A model generated the notes under the pieces. That model saw only the letters and a program-made list of their open reading frames with translations. It searched no databases and was not told the origin of the DNA. Shown here piece after piece: positions 63,950 through 64,000 of a DNA stretch of 64,000 nt. This DNA is from Hyphomonas sp. (GTDB taxonomy: Bacteria; Pseudomonadota; Alphaproteobacteria; Caulobacterales; Hyphomonadaceae): NCBI RefSeq assembly GCF_018402285.1, contig NZ_JAGYJH010000003.1:558001-622000 (forward strand). Reading direction: 5' to 3'. How positions within the stretch are numbered: position 1 is the first letter of the stretch; every line of letters begins with the position of its first letter. Position numbers and translations under genes: made by a program.

Positions 63950-64000
63950 CCACGCCGATATGAGGCCGGACTTCGCCGAAATCGGTCACAGCGTGACCCT
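63950..64000. other. Possible terminus of a transposon-like element
   Basis: The end of the window carries GACTTCGCCGAAATCGGTC, a sequence of the sort found in terminal or intergenic repeats upstream of IS21-like transposase genes. The element, if any, continues past the window. No transposase is visible. Confidence 0.2.

Overview
The window is high-GC alphaproteobacterial chromosome. The markers are an aa3-oxidase subunit IV of the alphaproteobacterial type, a COQ9-like protein, DUF1178, DUF2794, SapC, a tightly packed fda-pgk-gap glycolysis block, and TTAA-N7-TTAA (CtrA-type) and GAAC-N7-GAAC (alphaproteobacterial LexA-type) boxes. Together with two large TonB receptors and an EthA-like monooxygenase this suggests the Hyphomonadaceae/Caulobacterales neighbourhood. 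The genus is not decided by what I can see.

Positions 1-44,500 are dense, mostly core genes. They comprise the thrS 3' part with an O-antigen ligase and a glycosyltransferase; rpmE and an ABC exporter; a repeat-rich stretch with a decayed gene (6.1-7.0 kb); an EthA-like Baeyer-Villiger monooxygenase; a DUF2975/HTH pair; an inositol monophosphatase; three consecutive frameshifted small genes (10.3-11.7 kb); fda, pgk and gap; an EamA exporter; secA; a parvulin lipoprotein-argJ-mutT-Flp pilin chain; a methyltransferase, comF remnant, grxC and DUF1178 group; an ABC-2 exporter; rpsU and COQ9; a small gene with an array of LexA-like half sites; a DUF885 peptidase; SapC; a DsbD-like protein with its redoxin; an alpha/beta hydrolase; a BacNav-like channel; fpr; tdk; ggt; a P1 peptidase; and a trypsin-like lipoprotein.

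A tRNA-Arg(ACG) at 44.53 kb marks a change to accessory DNA. Three regulated modules follow. (1) TetR, TonB receptor, GpdQ-like phosphodiesterase and MFS importer, with a perfect palindrome between regulator and receptor (45.1-50.3 kb). (2) A Crp-family regulator with a TonB receptor, a class-C serine hydrolase and a divergent DUF1254/DUF1214 protein. Two matching 28-bp palindromes sit at the regulator/DUF1254 and receptor promoters (50.7-56.7 kb). (3) A lipoprotein, a 665-residue exported protein ending in three diverged repeats, a LuxR-type response regulator and a 7TMR-DISM histidine kinase, tied together by three copies of an 18-bp GGGT-N6-ACCC palindrome (57.2-62.9 kb). Module 3 is the best candidate for an undescribed system. 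A ParD/ParE pair closes the window.

Several reading frames are broken by one base (DUF4282, thiE, DUF2798, the histidine kinase). Sequencing or assembly error must be excluded before these are called pseudogenes. All assignments come from reading motifs by eye; no database search was possible.
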